From Ruegeria atlantica (GTDB lineage Bacteria; Pseudomonadota; Alphaproteobacteria; Rhodobacterales; Rhodobacteraceae): 64,000 nucleotides of DNA. Positions 16,376-25,085 of this stretch are shown piece by piece. The stretch spans positions 62,001 through 126,000 of the forward strand of contig NZ_CYPU01000072.1 of the NCBI RefSeq assembly GCF_001458195.1, written 5' to 3'. The notes beneath the pieces were generated by a model. The model was not told the DNA's origin, searched no databases, and saw only the letters and a program-made list of their open reading frames with translations. Positions within the stretch are counted from its first letter, which is position 1; the number at the start of each line of letters is the position of its first letter. Position numbers and translations under genes: made by a program.

Positions 16376-17729
16376 AGGTGATGGCCGTGGCCCAGACCGG
16401 CGCCGACGTGCCTAGTTTAAATGCAGGCTTGTCCCAGAACATCTTGGCGTCGCCAACGGTCAGACCGGGTTTCAGGCGGTGACCGGAGCCCCAGCCTGAT
16501 TCTTCGAGAGCTTGGCTGTAGTCTGACGGACTGGCACCGGTGATGACCTCTTTCGTGTCGGACTTGCCGAGAATGGCCAACAACTCGGCCGTGCGTGCGA
16601 GAGAGAGCTGACCCAGCATGATCGCGTTCCCCGCGGCGGCCTCGGCCAAGGCGGATAGCACAGCGGCGGCCATCAGATAGCCGGTTGCATGATCCAGCGC
16701 CTGAACCGGCAATGGTGTTGGTTTATCCGCATTTGCCCAGTCACGGCCTGCATCCGCTATACCCGCACTCATCTGAACGAGGCTGTCGAACCCGCGCCGC
16801 GCGGCCCATGGGCCTTGCCAGCCATAAGCGTCTAATGTGACTTCGACCCGGTTTGGGGCCAATTCATCGCGCTTGGCCCTGGTCAGGCCGAGCGCATCCA
16901 AAGCACCGGGGCGATACCCGTGGACGAACACATCAGCCTGAGACAACAACTCTTGCAGCTTTTCCAAACCTGAGGGCGATTTCAGATCGAGGTAAGTGCA
17001 GGATTTACCCAATGAGATGTCGGGTATGACACCGGGCTCGTCCCAACCGGGCGGGTCGACACGCAGAACGTCAGCACCAAAACCGGCGAGGGTTCGCGTT
17101 GAAACCGGCCCAGCCAGCACGCGCGTCAGGTCGAGGACGCGCAACCCTGCCAAAGGCCGCTCAGCCGTGGCCTCGGATCGATCTCGCAGTTTGATCTGTC
17201 GCGGGCTGTGCCAACCGATCAGTGGATCGCGGGACACGGCCCGACCTTGCGGATGCTCTAACCACACTGCCCGGCTGCGCATGGCTGCGGAAACGCCACC
17301 CTGGGCCACGATTGCCGATTCCAGCTCGCTGGCGGACCATCGCCGGACCGCTTGAGAGACCGCGTCCCGATTTGCTTTGACCTCGAGAACCTTAAGTGCC
17401 GCCGTCCGGTGGCGGGGCAGGTTGGTGTGCAGCCTGATCCAGCCATCCGCAGTCTGGTAGTCGCCTGCTATCGCATCCCAGAGACTAGGCATCTCCCAAC
17501 CATTGGGCTTGAAGGAGTATTGATACCAAAGCGAGGCCAACCGGTGATCCACAGACACATTCGGCGCGCTGGGCGACAGGTTCAGCGCCGTCATCAGACG
17601 AGCCTGTTCCTGACCCACCGCGCCAAAGGTAGCCGTCGCCAGTTCAGATACCGCGTAGACGCTGGACCAAGCCCCGGTGCCCGTTTTGCGGTATCCGTCG
17701 GTTGCAGGAAGGGCTGAAATCAAGCTCAT
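16374..17729 (-). CDS. Family III (CaiB/BaiF-type) CoA-transferase with rearranged domain order
   Basis: 451 residues. The usual N-terminal CaiB core, P-L-A-G-L-R-V-L-D-L-T-R-V-L-A-G-P, appears only at about residue 190. The first 190 residues instead resemble the stretch that normally closes family members (D-G-W-I-R-L-H, then the A-G-G-V / H-P-Q-G-R segment). The position normally held by the catalytic aspartate (S-L-x-D-A-A) reads S-L-A-R-T-A, so standard aspartyl-CoA chemistry is doubtful. Family members move CoA between carboxylic acids. The gene overlaps the upstream permease by four bases, linking it to the ABC importer; its substrate may be what that system brings in. Confidence 0.78.
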   Translation of the reverse strand: MSLISALPATDGYRKTGTGAWSSVYAVSELATATFGAVGQEQARLMTALNLSPSAPNVSVDHRLASLWYQYSFKPNGWEMPSLWDAIAGDYQTADGWIRLHTNLPRHRTAALKVLEVKANRDAVSQAVRRWSASELESAIVAQGGVSAAMRSRAVWLEHPQGRAVSRDPLIGWHSPRQIKLRDRSEATAERPLAGLRVLDLTRVLAGPVSTRTLAGFGADVLRVDPPGWDEPGVIPDISLGKSCTYLDLKSPSGLEKLQELLSQADVFVHGYRPGALDALGLTRAKRDELAPNRVEVTLDAYGWQGPWAARRGFDSLVQMSAGIADAGRDWANADKPTPLPVQALDHATGYLMAAAVLSALAEAAAGNAIMLGQLSLARTAELLAILGKSDTKEVITGASPSDYSQALEESGWGSGHRLKPGLTVGDAKMFWDKPAFKLGTSAPVWATAIT

Positions 17730-18880
17730 TGCTGGTATGGATCCAGACTGTCACGCAGCCCGTCACCCAGGAAATTGAATGCCAGCACGATAACAATGAT
17801 CGGCAGCATCGGGATTGCCGTCCAGGGGTAGATCTCGATCGAGGCCAGGTTCTGCGCGTCGTTCAGCATTACACCCCAACTGACGGCCGGGGCCCGCAGA
17901 CCAAGACCCAGGAAGCTGAGCGCGGTTTCCCCAAGGATCATGGCCGGTATCGACAACGTGGCCGAGGCGATCAGGTGAGACATGAAGTTCGGCAGCAGGT
18001 GCTTGCGGATCACACGGCCAGAGCTTGCGCCCATCATCTCGGCGGCGCGGACGTATTCTTCTTCTCTGAGGGACAAGAATTTCGCGCGTACCGAACGGGC
18101 GAGGCCGGGCCAATCGAGAATCCCGAGGATGATCGAGATGATGAAGAAAACAGCAACCGGGCTCCAATTTGAGGGCACCGCCGCCGATAGGGCAAGCCAG
18201 AGCGGCAGTTCAGGTAGCGAGCGCAAGACCTCGATCACGCGGTTGATGACCCAATCGATCTTGCCGCCGAAATACCCGGCGATTGATCCAAAAAAGATGC
18301 CAAGGGTGAACGATACCGAAATGCCGATCAGGCCGACAGTCAGCGACAACTGCGCGCCATATAGAATGCGGCTGAAAACATCGCGGCCCAGACGATCGGA
18401 TCCCCATAGGAACAGCGTCGCGCCCTCTGGCGCGCAGAACAGGTGGGTGTCTGATTTCACAAGACCTGCAAGCCTGTACTCGGTCCCCTCGCAGAAAAAG
18501 CGGATCGGGCGAGGGTCTTCAGTGTCGGGCACAAATTTCCACTGAAAGGTCTCAAGATCAGCTTCGGCCACGATCGGATAGACATACGGGCCAATAAAGG
18601 AGCCATCGTGGAACCAATTGATGCTTTGTGGTGGGGCGTAAAGGTGTTCGCCGTTTCGTTCATTCGGGCCATAGGGGGCGATGAAACCAGCGAAGGGCAG
18701 CATCAGGTAGCAGAACAGTAGGAAAACGCCTGAAATCAAACCCAGCTTATGGGTTTTGAACTTGCGCCAGACCAGAACCCAGTTGGGTGCGTCCAGATCT
18801 GCGCGCTCTAACTGTTGCAGGGCGGCATCCGCGTCGAAAGGTGCATCGTCGACAAAGCGACCGTCGGTGTGTTTGGTCAC
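17726..18880 (-). CDS. Oligopeptide-type ABC transporter permease (OppC/YejE-like)
   Basis: 384 residues. A first membrane helix near 46-68 is followed by an 80-90-residue periplasmic insert (about 75-155), then the canonical W-G-S-D-x-L-G-R-D-V-F-S-R segment and five more helices. The ATPase-contacting EAA loop is E-Y-V-R-A-A-E-M-M-G-A-S. OppC-type subunits are usually near 300 residues, so the insert makes it long, as in YejE-like members. It pairs with the OppB-type gene directly upstream (4-bp overlap) to form the inner-membrane channel. Confidence 0.9.
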   Translation of the reverse strand: MTKHTDGRFVDDAPFDADAALQQLERADLDAPNWVLVWRKFKTHKLGLISGVFLLFCYLMLPFAGFIAPYGPNERNGEHLYAPPQSINWFHDGSFIGPYVYPIVAEADLETFQWKFVPDTEDPRPIRFFCEGTEYRLAGLVKSDTHLFCAPEGATLFLWGSDRLGRDVFSRILYGAQLSLTVGLIGISVSFTLGIFFGSIAGYFGGKIDWVINRVIEVLRSLPELPLWLALSAAVPSNWSPVAVFFIISIILGILDWPGLARSVRAKFLSLREEEYVRAAEMMGASSGRVIRKHLLPNFMSHLIASATLSIPAMILGETALSFLGLGLRAPAVSWGVMLNDAQNLASIEIYPWTAIPMLPIIVIVLAFNFLGDGLRDSLDPYQQ

Positions 18881-19905
18881 GCTTCACGCCCCTCGTACCG
18901 AATGCGCGGGTCCAGCATGACCAGCAAGATATCAGAGATCATGGTGCCGATCAGGGTCAGCAAGGCCACAAACATCAGAATGAAGGCAGACAGAAATTGG
19001 TCCTGGGTTTTGAGTGCGGTCAGCAAGGTCGGGCCGATGGTTTGCAGACCAAGCACGACCGAGACCAGTACCGACCCGGATACCATCGACGGCAGCAAGT
19101 TCCCGATATCTGCAACAAATGGGTTGAACGCCACGCGCAGCGGGTACTTTGTCAGCATTCGCGATGGTGCCATACCCTTGGCAATGGCCGTTTCCACATA
19201 AGGTTTGCCCAGTTCATCCAGCATGTTCGCACGCAGGCGCTGCATCATGGCAGAGGCGCCAGATGTGCCAATGACGAAAGTCGGCACGATCAGGTGGACA
19301 AGAATGGACTTCAGCTTTTCCCAGCTCATCGGCTGACCTTCGAAGGATGGGTCCATCAGGCCGCCGATGGGCAGGTTGAAGTAGCGGTGTCCGTAATAGA
19401 ACAGGATCAGTGCCAGCAGGAAGTTGGGCGTCGCCAAACCAAGATAGCCAACAAAGGCCGACGTATAGTCAATCCAGGTTCGCGATTTTGCTGCGGCGAG
19501 GACGCCCAGCGGCAGGGCAACGGCATAAACGAACAGGATAGCGGCCAGGTTGACCACAACAGTCAGCCATAGGGTATCGCCAACGATCTCAGCTACGGGG
19601 CGGTCGAATTCAAAAGACCAGCCGTAATTGCCCTGAAGAAGGCCCTCAAACCCGTGCGGCCCAGGCCAGAAGCCCATCCAGACTAGGTACTGTTCCCATA
19701 TGGGGCGATCCAGGGCGTATTCCGCGCGCAGGAATTCAGCCTTGGCGACCCCGGCAGATTGGCCCGAGGCCTGCAATTCCGCGATCTGATTGCTCAGATA
19801 ATCGCCGGGGGGCAGGTTGATGATCACGAAGATCAGAACCGACACCACCAGCAAAGTCAGCAGCATCGTGAAAAAGCGATACACCGCATAGCGCAGCATT
19901 ATCAT
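18877..19905 (-). CDS. Oligopeptide-type ABC transporter permease (OppB/YejB-like)
   Basis: 342 residues with about six membrane helices; the N-terminal helix (R-F-F-T-M-L-L-T-L-L-V-V-S-V-L-I-F) and following P-P-G-D-Y match the OppB-type family. The EAA loop reads Y-V-E-T-A-I-A-K-G-M-A, and the C-terminus ends with the conserved D-P-R-I-R-Y-E. It lies 14 bp downstream of the binding-protein gene and overlaps the OppC-type gene by four bases. Together they make the permease heterodimer of a peptide-class importer. Confidence 0.92.
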   Translation of the reverse strand: MIMLRYAVYRFFTMLLTLLVVSVLIFVIINLPPGDYLSNQIAELQASGQSAGVAKAEFLRAEYALDRPIWEQYLVWMGFWPGPHGFEGLLQGNYGWSFEFDRPVAEIVGDTLWLTVVVNLAAILFVYAVALPLGVLAAAKSRTWIDYTSAFVGYLGLATPNFLLALILFYYGHRYFNLPIGGLMDPSFEGQPMSWEKLKSILVHLIVPTFVIGTSGASAMMQRLRANMLDELGKPYVETAIAKGMAPSRMLTKYPLRVAFNPFVADIGNLLPSMVSGSVLVSVVLGLQTIGPTLLTALKTQDQFLSAFILMFVALLTLIGTMISDILLVMLDPRIRYEGREA

Positions 19906-19919
19906 TTAGCTGCTCCTGA

Positions 19920-21830
19920 TTAGTCGGCGAAAAAGAATTCGTCGGGGCGGTGAATGCCAAAATGTGCGCCGGGCTCCCACGCCCACATGCCTTGCTCGGG
20001 CACGTTGCGCAGACGGTTGGACACTACGATGGGCTGCGGTGCGCCGTTCAGAATTCCGATGGCAAAAAGCTGATCAGCGTGGATGTTCAGCATTTCTGAC
20101 CAGACTGCCGAACGCTCTTCGTCGGTGGTAGCAACCTCCCAATCATGCGCCAGCTGCATTAGACGTTCAGCCTCGGGCATGTCAGGCGCTTCACCAACAT
20201 CGCCGCCGGTTTGGTAAAATTGTCCCCATTTGGGCCAGGCCAGAAACACCTGATCCGTAGGTGCCAAATAAGCAGGGGAAGTGTGCGCCTGCGGGATACC
20301 GTCATCCCAGCCAAACCAAACTGAGGCCATGGTGTTGCCAGCAAAAACGCGGTTGCGCAGAATGTCCCGGTCCAGTGGGCGCATGATCAGGTCCACACCA
20401 ATTTCGCGCCACGTATCCGTGACGATCTGAAGCGCGTTCTCAACCTCTTGCCGCTCTCCTGCGGTTTCGATGATAAGTTCCATCGGGCGCCCATCCGGCA
20501 GCAGGCGAGTGCCGTTTTTATCGCGCTCGGCCAGGCCGGCTTCGTCCAGGAGGGCGTTGGCCATCTCAACGTCATACTGCGCCCAGGCTTTTGCGTTTTC
20601 CTCGTCATAGAACGGAGACGCGGGTAAAACGGACATCGCACCGGGATGGGCCAGCTTGAAATAGAGCGCTTGATTGATGGTTTTGCGGTCGATTGCCAGG
20701 GACAGCGCCCGCCGAACACGCACATCGCGCAGAACGTCGCGCCAAACTTCATCCGAGTAGTTCAGGTTCGGGTAGATCGCGATTTGCGATGCGACACCGG
20801 TCTTCCACAGCAGAGTTTTGTAGTCTCCACCGGCTTCGCCCTTTTTCAAGATAGATGCATCGCGAAACGCCAGACCGCGCCCCTGCAGATCAGTTTCGCC
20901 AGCATTGGTCTTGGCCGCGACCAAGCCAGCAGCGACGATTTCCATCTCGACGATGTCGATATAGGGCAACTGAACGCCGTTGGAATCGATGCGGTGATAA
21001 TATGGGTTGCGAACGAAATTGTGGCGGATCTTCTTGCCCGAACTTGCATTCAGCCAAGGCTGCAGCGTCGGGAGTTCGTGATTGTCGAACTTGTAGAGGT
21101 TGTCCAGCTTGTTGTGCAGCGCTGCCCAGCTTTTAACCCGTGCGTCTTCGACCTGAAAGGCGAGGTCTTCAGCGTCTGCGAATTTCTCGTGATACTGTTT
21201 GAGGAATTCAGACGGTCGGTAAATGAACGGCGGGCGCGCTTGGGCCAGCGATTGCAGGAAATCAGGATTTGGGTCTTCCCACTCGAAGACAATAGTAGTC
21301 TCGTCCGGGAAGGTCACGGTTGGCGTTTTTCCTTCAACAATCAGGAAGTCAGGTGGGCCAGACGGGCTGAGCATTTCATTGTTGGCAACGTCTTCCCACC
21401 AATAACGAAAGTCTTCGGATGTGAACGGCGATCCATCGGACCACTTGTGCCCGTAACGCAGATGCAGTGTGAACTTTCGATTACCTTCGTTTTCATAGGA
21501 CTCCAGCAGATCAGGGACGATTTCGTAGTTTTCGTCAAACCCAACCAATCGCGCATACCCGTAAACGACCATCTGGCGGATGTCTTTTGAACGGGTCACC
21601 ATGGTGCGCAGGGTACCACCGGGGGCACCAAACTCGCGGCCTTTGGCTGCCAGGTCCACGATCAGAGGCTCGGCTGGCAGGCGCTCTGCGACCGGCGGCA
21701 GGTTCCCGGAGCTGACCTCGGCTTGCCAGAATTCGCTTTCCTGAGGGGCCGGTGTTCCTGCAGTGGCGGGCAGGACCAAAGTGGCGACCAACGTGGCAGC
21801 CAGAATGAGCGGGCGAGTGGTTTTAAACAT
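19920..21830 (-). CDS. Family 5 extracellular solute-binding protein (peptide/nickel class)
   Basis: 636 residues, exported: residues 1-25 form a signal peptide ending P-A-T-A-G. The body is a class C periplasmic binding protein with the typical G-G-T-L-R, L-x-L-R-x-G-x-K-W-S-D-G-x-P-F-T-S-E-D and V-R-R-A-L-S-L-A-I-D-R signatures. It is larger than DppA or OppA (about 535) and closer to YejA-type proteins. It captures the ligand in the periplasm for the permeases downstream. The start ATG at 21830 overlaps the ATPase stop by 8 bp and has an AAGG site. The ligand is unknown. Confidence 0.9.
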   Translation of the reverse strand: MFKTTRPLILAATLVATLVLPATAGTPAPQESEFWQAEVSSGNLPPVAERLPAEPLIVDLAAKGREFGAPGGTLRTMVTRSKDIRQMVVYGYARLVGFDENYEIVPDLLESYENEGNRKFTLHLRYGHKWSDGSPFTSEDFRYWWEDVANNEMLSPSGPPDFLIVEGKTPTVTFPDETTIVFEWEDPNPDFLQSLAQARPPFIYRPSEFLKQYHEKFADAEDLAFQVEDARVKSWAALHNKLDNLYKFDNHELPTLQPWLNASSGKKIRHNFVRNPYYHRIDSNGVQLPYIDIVEMEIVAAGLVAAKTNAGETDLQGRGLAFRDASILKKGEAGGDYKTLLWKTGVASQIAIYPNLNYSDEVWRDVLRDVRVRRALSLAIDRKTINQALYFKLAHPGAMSVLPASPFYDEENAKAWAQYDVEMANALLDEAGLAERDKNGTRLLPDGRPMELIIETAGERQEVENALQIVTDTWREIGVDLIMRPLDRDILRNRVFAGNTMASVWFGWDDGIPQAHTSPAYLAPTDQVFLAWPKWGQFYQTGGDVGEAPDMPEAERLMQLAHDWEVATTDEERSAVWSEMLNIHADQLFAIGILNGAPQPIVVSNRLRNVPEQGMWAWEPGAHFGIHRPDEFFFAD

Positions 21831-23595
21831 GGCATCGTACCTTATGGCCGGGCTCCATCTCTACCAGTGAGGGTATCACGGAGTCCGTAAATCGGAAGGT
21901 GTCATCCCAACTGTCTGGTGAACCGGCGCCCAACGCAACCAGTTTAAGGTCGATGGGCCGGTTGATGTCGGGTTCTGGTTGGGCGGCAATCAGCGCCTTG
22001 GTGTAAGGGTGTCGGGGGTTATAAAACAGCGTCTCGGGCGGGGCCTGTTCGACGACAAGACCGCGGCGCATCACGGCCACTTCATCGGCAATGCGCGCCA
22101 CAACCGCAAGGTCGTGAGAGATGAACAGGTAGGACAGGTTCAACCGGTCCTGCAGGTTTTCCAGCAAAGTCAGGATCTGTTCCTGAACCGATACATCCAG
22201 TGCCGATGTCGGCTCGTCACAGACAATCAGCTGCGGGTCCAACATCATCGCCCGCGCAATTGACAGGCGTTGTCGCTGTCCGCCTGAAAAGGCGTGTGGA
22301 TAGCGTTTGAGCATATCACCATTCAGTCCCACACGCTGCAGCATCTCGACCGCCTTGTCCCGCTGTTCGGCGGTCGAACCAATGGAGTGGATTTCCAAAG
22401 GCTCGGTCAGCGCGTCTTGAATGCGCATCCGCGGACTGAGCGAGCTGTACGGGTCCTGAAACACCATCTGCGCCTTGCGTTGAAAGGCCGTGCGCTGAGA
22501 GCGGTTCATGTGGTGCACAGTGATCGGGTCTTCGCCTGGCGAGGTGCGAAACAGAACCTCGCCACCCGGATCGGGCAGTTCCGCGCCAAGGGCGATCCGC
22601 GCAGCCGTTGTTTTGCCCGAGCCACTTTCGCCGACGATTGCCAGTGTTTTGCCGCGGGCTAATTTCAGATCCACACCTCGGCAGGCATGGATCAGCTTGT
22701 CCCCCTGCCAGCCCCTGCTGGACCGCATAGTGTAGGTCTTGGACACCCCCTTCATCTGTAGAATGAGGTCATCATCCGGCATAGGCAGCCCGACCGAATC
22801 TTCGTCGGGAATTGCAGGGGCCGCGTTGAACAATTGTTGTGTGTAGGGGTGCGCCGGGGCGCTTAGGATCGGGGCGGCTGCCCCTGCCTCCATCACGCGA
22901 CCCTTGTGCATGACAACGACCTGTTCTGCCATATTGGCAACCACGCCAAGATCGTGCGTCACAAGGATCAGGGCCATTCCTGTCTCGCGCTGTAGTTCTT
23001 TGATCAGACCAAGCACTTGCGCCTGTGTCGTTACGTCCAGCGCGGTCGTCGGCTCGTCCGCGATCAGCAGTTCTGGCTTGGAAACCATGGCCATCGCAAT
23101 CATGGCGCGCTGGCGCATGCCGCCCGACAACTCGAACGGGTAAGAATCATAGGCGCGCTGCGGATCAGGAAAGCCGACGCGTTCGAATTGGGTCAGGACC
23201 TCTTTGCGGGCTTGCGACTCGGACGCGCTCCGATGCAGCCACAAAACCTCGCTGACCTGATTGCCGATCTTGTGCAACGGGGATAGCGATCGCATCGGTT
23301 CCTGAAAAATCATCGAAATCCGATTGCCGCGAATGTCACGCATCTGTCGCTCGCTGATCTTGGTAAGATCCTCGAAGCCTTTCGAATCGTTCAGGGTAAT
23401 CGTGCCACTGCGGATTTGCGCGGCACGTGGCAGAATGCGCAAGGCCGCCCGGCACGAGATGGTTTTTCCCGACCCGGATTCACCGACCAGAGCCAATGTC
23501 TGCCCGGCCTCGACATCAAAGTTGACACCTTTGACAACTGAGTCGCCCGCACCAAAACCGATGCTGAGGTCTCTGACGGACAACAACGCAGTCAT
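21823..23595 (-). CDS. Tandem ABC ATPase (fused DppD/DppF, YejF-like)
   Basis: 590 residues holding two full nucleotide-binding domains. Domain 1 has Walker A G-E-S-G-S-G-K-T, signature L-S-G-G-M-R-Q-R and L-L-I-A-D-E-P-T; domain 2 has its own G-E-S-G-S-G-K-T-T, F-S-G-G-Q-R-Q-R-L-S-I-A and V-C-D-E-P-T-S-A-L-D. All motifs look active. It powers the importer encoded just downstream and is the first gene of the unit, so the order is ATPase, binding protein, OppB-type, OppC-type, CoA-transferase. No ATPase-own regulator is present nearby. Confidence 0.93.
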   Translation of the reverse strand: MTALLSVRDLSIGFGAGDSVVKGVNFDVEAGQTLALVGESGSGKTISCRAALRILPRAAQIRSGTITLNDSKGFEDLTKISERQMRDIRGNRISMIFQEPMRSLSPLHKIGNQVSEVLWLHRSASESQARKEVLTQFERVGFPDPQRAYDSYPFELSGGMRQRAMIAMAMVSKPELLIADEPTTALDVTTQAQVLGLIKELQRETGMALILVTHDLGVVANMAEQVVVMHKGRVMEAGAAAPILSAPAHPYTQQLFNAAPAIPDEDSVGLPMPDDDLILQMKGVSKTYTMRSSRGWQGDKLIHACRGVDLKLARGKTLAIVGESGSGKTTAARIALGAELPDPGGEVLFRTSPGEDPITVHHMNRSQRTAFQRKAQMVFQDPYSSLSPRMRIQDALTEPLEIHSIGSTAEQRDKAVEMLQRVGLNGDMLKRYPHAFSGGQRQRLSIARAMMLDPQLIVCDEPTSALDVSVQEQILTLLENLQDRLNLSYLFISHDLAVVARIADEVAVMRRGLVVEQAPPETLFYNPRHPYTKALIAAQPEPDINRPIDLKLVALGAGSPDSWDDTFRFTDSVIPSLVEMEPGHKVRCHV

Positions 23596-23748
23596 GCGGG
23601 TTTTCCACCCGTTCGTCCGTGGTTCGACATCGGCGTATTCAACTCCCTGTGTTTTTTGACTTAGTCTCGCGCGGTTGTGCCTGTGTAGTCAAACCCGTTC
23701 TTGGGCCGAATTGTCGCGAAAATGTGAAACTTAGGCCAATTTACCTAC

Positions 23749-23768
23749 ACAAATCCTTGAGGATTTGT
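23749..23768. promoter_or_regulatory. 20-base inverted repeat in the divergent spacer
   Basis: ACAAATCC, four-base loop TTGA, GGATTTGT: a perfect 8-bp inverted repeat between the leftward ABC operon (start 23595) and the rightward methyltransferase (start 23829). With no T-tract on either side, an operator or leader hairpin is more likely than a terminator. No regulator gene is adjacent. Confidence 0.35.
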
Positions 23769-23828
23769 CATCACATGCGGTGTCGGCCCCAAATCATGAG
23801 CTGACAGATATCAAGGAGAGATTTCCCC

Positions 23829-24326
23829 GTGCCCGACAACCAAAGCCGCCTGGATCTGTTCATCGACCGTATGGTGTCCCAACGTTCCTGTCTGGATTTC
23901 GCCATCTCTGAAACCAAAGGAATGCCTGGGCCAGTGTTCGAACTGGGGTTGGGCAACGGGCGCACATATCATCACATGGTGCAGTATATTTCAGATCGAC
24001 CTGTTTATGTGTTTGAGCGAGCCGTGGCGTCGCATCCGGATTCCACGCCGCCCGCAGATCGGGTGATTTTGGGGGACGTGCGCGAAACACTACCGGCCTC
24101 GGTGGATCGGTTCGGAGCCACGGCCAGTCTGATCCACGCGGACTTGGGCGGTCACAACCGCAAAAAGAACGACGACTTCGCCAGATTTGTCTCACCATTG
24201 ATCGAGCCGCTATTGGCCGAGGGTGGTTTGATGGTGTCCAGCGACCGGATGTATTTCGATACCTTGACCGAAGTTTCCCTTCCTGAAGGGGCCGTCGAGG
24301 GGCGCTGTTTCATTTATCGCCGCTGA
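23829..24326 (+). CDS. Small class I SAM-dependent methyltransferase, copy 2
   Basis: 165 residues from GTG 23829, with AAGGAGAG eight bases upstream deciding the start. The SAM loop is E-L-G-L-G-N-G-R-T-Y (38-47), followed by S-H-P-D-S-T-P-P, and the whole chain aligns by eye with the 7056-7532 protein (shared L-D, Q-R, G-M-x-G and H-P-x-S-T-P-P-A landmarks). The substrate is unknown. The GST-like gene follows after 17 bp and is probably co-transcribed. The upstream spacer carries a 20-base inverted repeat. Confidence 0.75.
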   Translation: MPDNQSRLDLFIDRMVSQRSCLDFAISETKGMPGPVFELGLGNGRTYHHMVQYISDRPVYVFERAVASHPDSTPPADRVILGDVRETLPASVDRFGATASLIHADLGGHNRKKNDDFARFVSPLIEPLLAEGGLMVSSDRMYFDTLTEVSLPEGAVEGRCFIYRR

Positions 24327-24343
24327 CAGGGTGGGAGAATCTG

Positions 24344-24973
24344 ATGCTTTTTTATGATTGTTCCACGGCCCCCAACCCGCGGCGCGCGCGCATGTTCATT
24401 GCTGAAAAGGGTTTGGATATCGAAACCCGAGAAATTTCGATCGGCAAAGGTGAACAACTCAGTGACGACTTTCGCGCGGTGAACCCCAATGCAACGGTTC
24501 CGGTGCTGGTGACGGATGAGGGCAGCACGCTAACCGAGAATCTCGGGATCGCCGCCTATTTTGAGGCGCGGTTTCCTGAGCCACCTTTGATGGGCCGCAC
24601 TCCAGATGAAAAGGGGCAGGTTCTGATGTGGAACAGCATTGTCGAACAACAGGGCGGCATGCCTGTAGCTGAGGCGTTGCGCAATACCCATCCAGCCTTT
24701 GCCGACAGGGCGATTCCGGGCCCGGTGAATCACCCGCAAATCCCGGAACTGGCGCAGCGCGGGTCAACGCGCGTTGACCATTTCTTTTCGCTTCTGGAAC
24801 AGCGACTGAGCGAAAGCGCGTTTATCGCAGGTTCAGATTTCACTCTGGCTGACATTTCCACCTTTGTCTTCGTCGACTTTGCCCGCGTGATCAAAAAGCG
24901 GATTCCACAAGAAAACACAGCCACTTTGGCGTGGTTTGATAAGGTCGCTTCCCGTCCCAGCGCACAACTTTGA
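24344..24973 (+). CDS. Glutathione S-transferase family protein
   Basis: 209 residues, cytoplasmic. An N-terminal thioredoxin-like domain (F-Y-D-C-S-T-A-P-N-P-R-R-A-R-M-F-I-A-E-K-G, then V-P-V-L with the cis-proline, then L-T-E-N-L-G-I) is followed by an all-helical C-terminal domain with the N-capping F-T-L-A-D-I-S. These proteins conjugate or reduce electrophiles with glutathione; the Ser/Asn in place of a clear catalytic cysteine argues for transferase rather than omega-type reductase activity. A GGGAG site precedes the ATG. The gene ends in a hairpin. Confidence 0.88.
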   Translation: MLFYDCSTAPNPRRARMFIAEKGLDIETREISIGKGEQLSDDFRAVNPNATVPVLVTDEGSTLTENLGIAAYFEARFPEPPLMGRTPDEKGQVLMWNSIVEQQGGMPVAEALRNTHPAFADRAIPGPVNHPQIPELAQRGSTRVDHFFSLLEQRLSESAFIAGSDFTLADISTFVFVDFARVIKKRIPQENTATLAWFDKVASRPSAQL

Positions 24974-24996
24974 AAACTGCCGCTCCAAGGCGGTTT
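24974..24996 (+). terminator. Hairpin terminator after the GST-like gene
   Basis: AAACTGCC (24974-24981), 7-base loop, GGCGGTTT (24989-24996): an 8-bp stem with one G-T pair starting directly after the TGA, ending in a short T run. It separates the methyltransferase/GST pair from the amine operon. Confidence 0.5.
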
Positions 24997-25011
24997 CTTG
25001 GTACGCGCAGA

Positions 25012-25045
25012 ACTGTACAGAAATGTCTAGACAGATGTGAACAGT
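25012..25045. promoter_or_regulatory. 34-bp dyad operator candidate before the amine-demethylation operon
   Basis: The perfect core palindrome TGTCTAGACA (25024-25033) is flanked at equal 7-base distances by ACTGT (25012-25016) and ACAGT (25041-25045); 13 of 17 base pairs around the centre are symmetric. It sits 40 bases before the first operon gene. The operon encodes a TetR-family protein (29042-29716), and nested dyads of this size suit such dimers, so autoregulation is the simplest reading. Confidence 0.5.
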
Positions 25046-25085
25046 ACCTCTAGCGTCCCTCGTGAGACATGCAGGGGAGCGCAGG

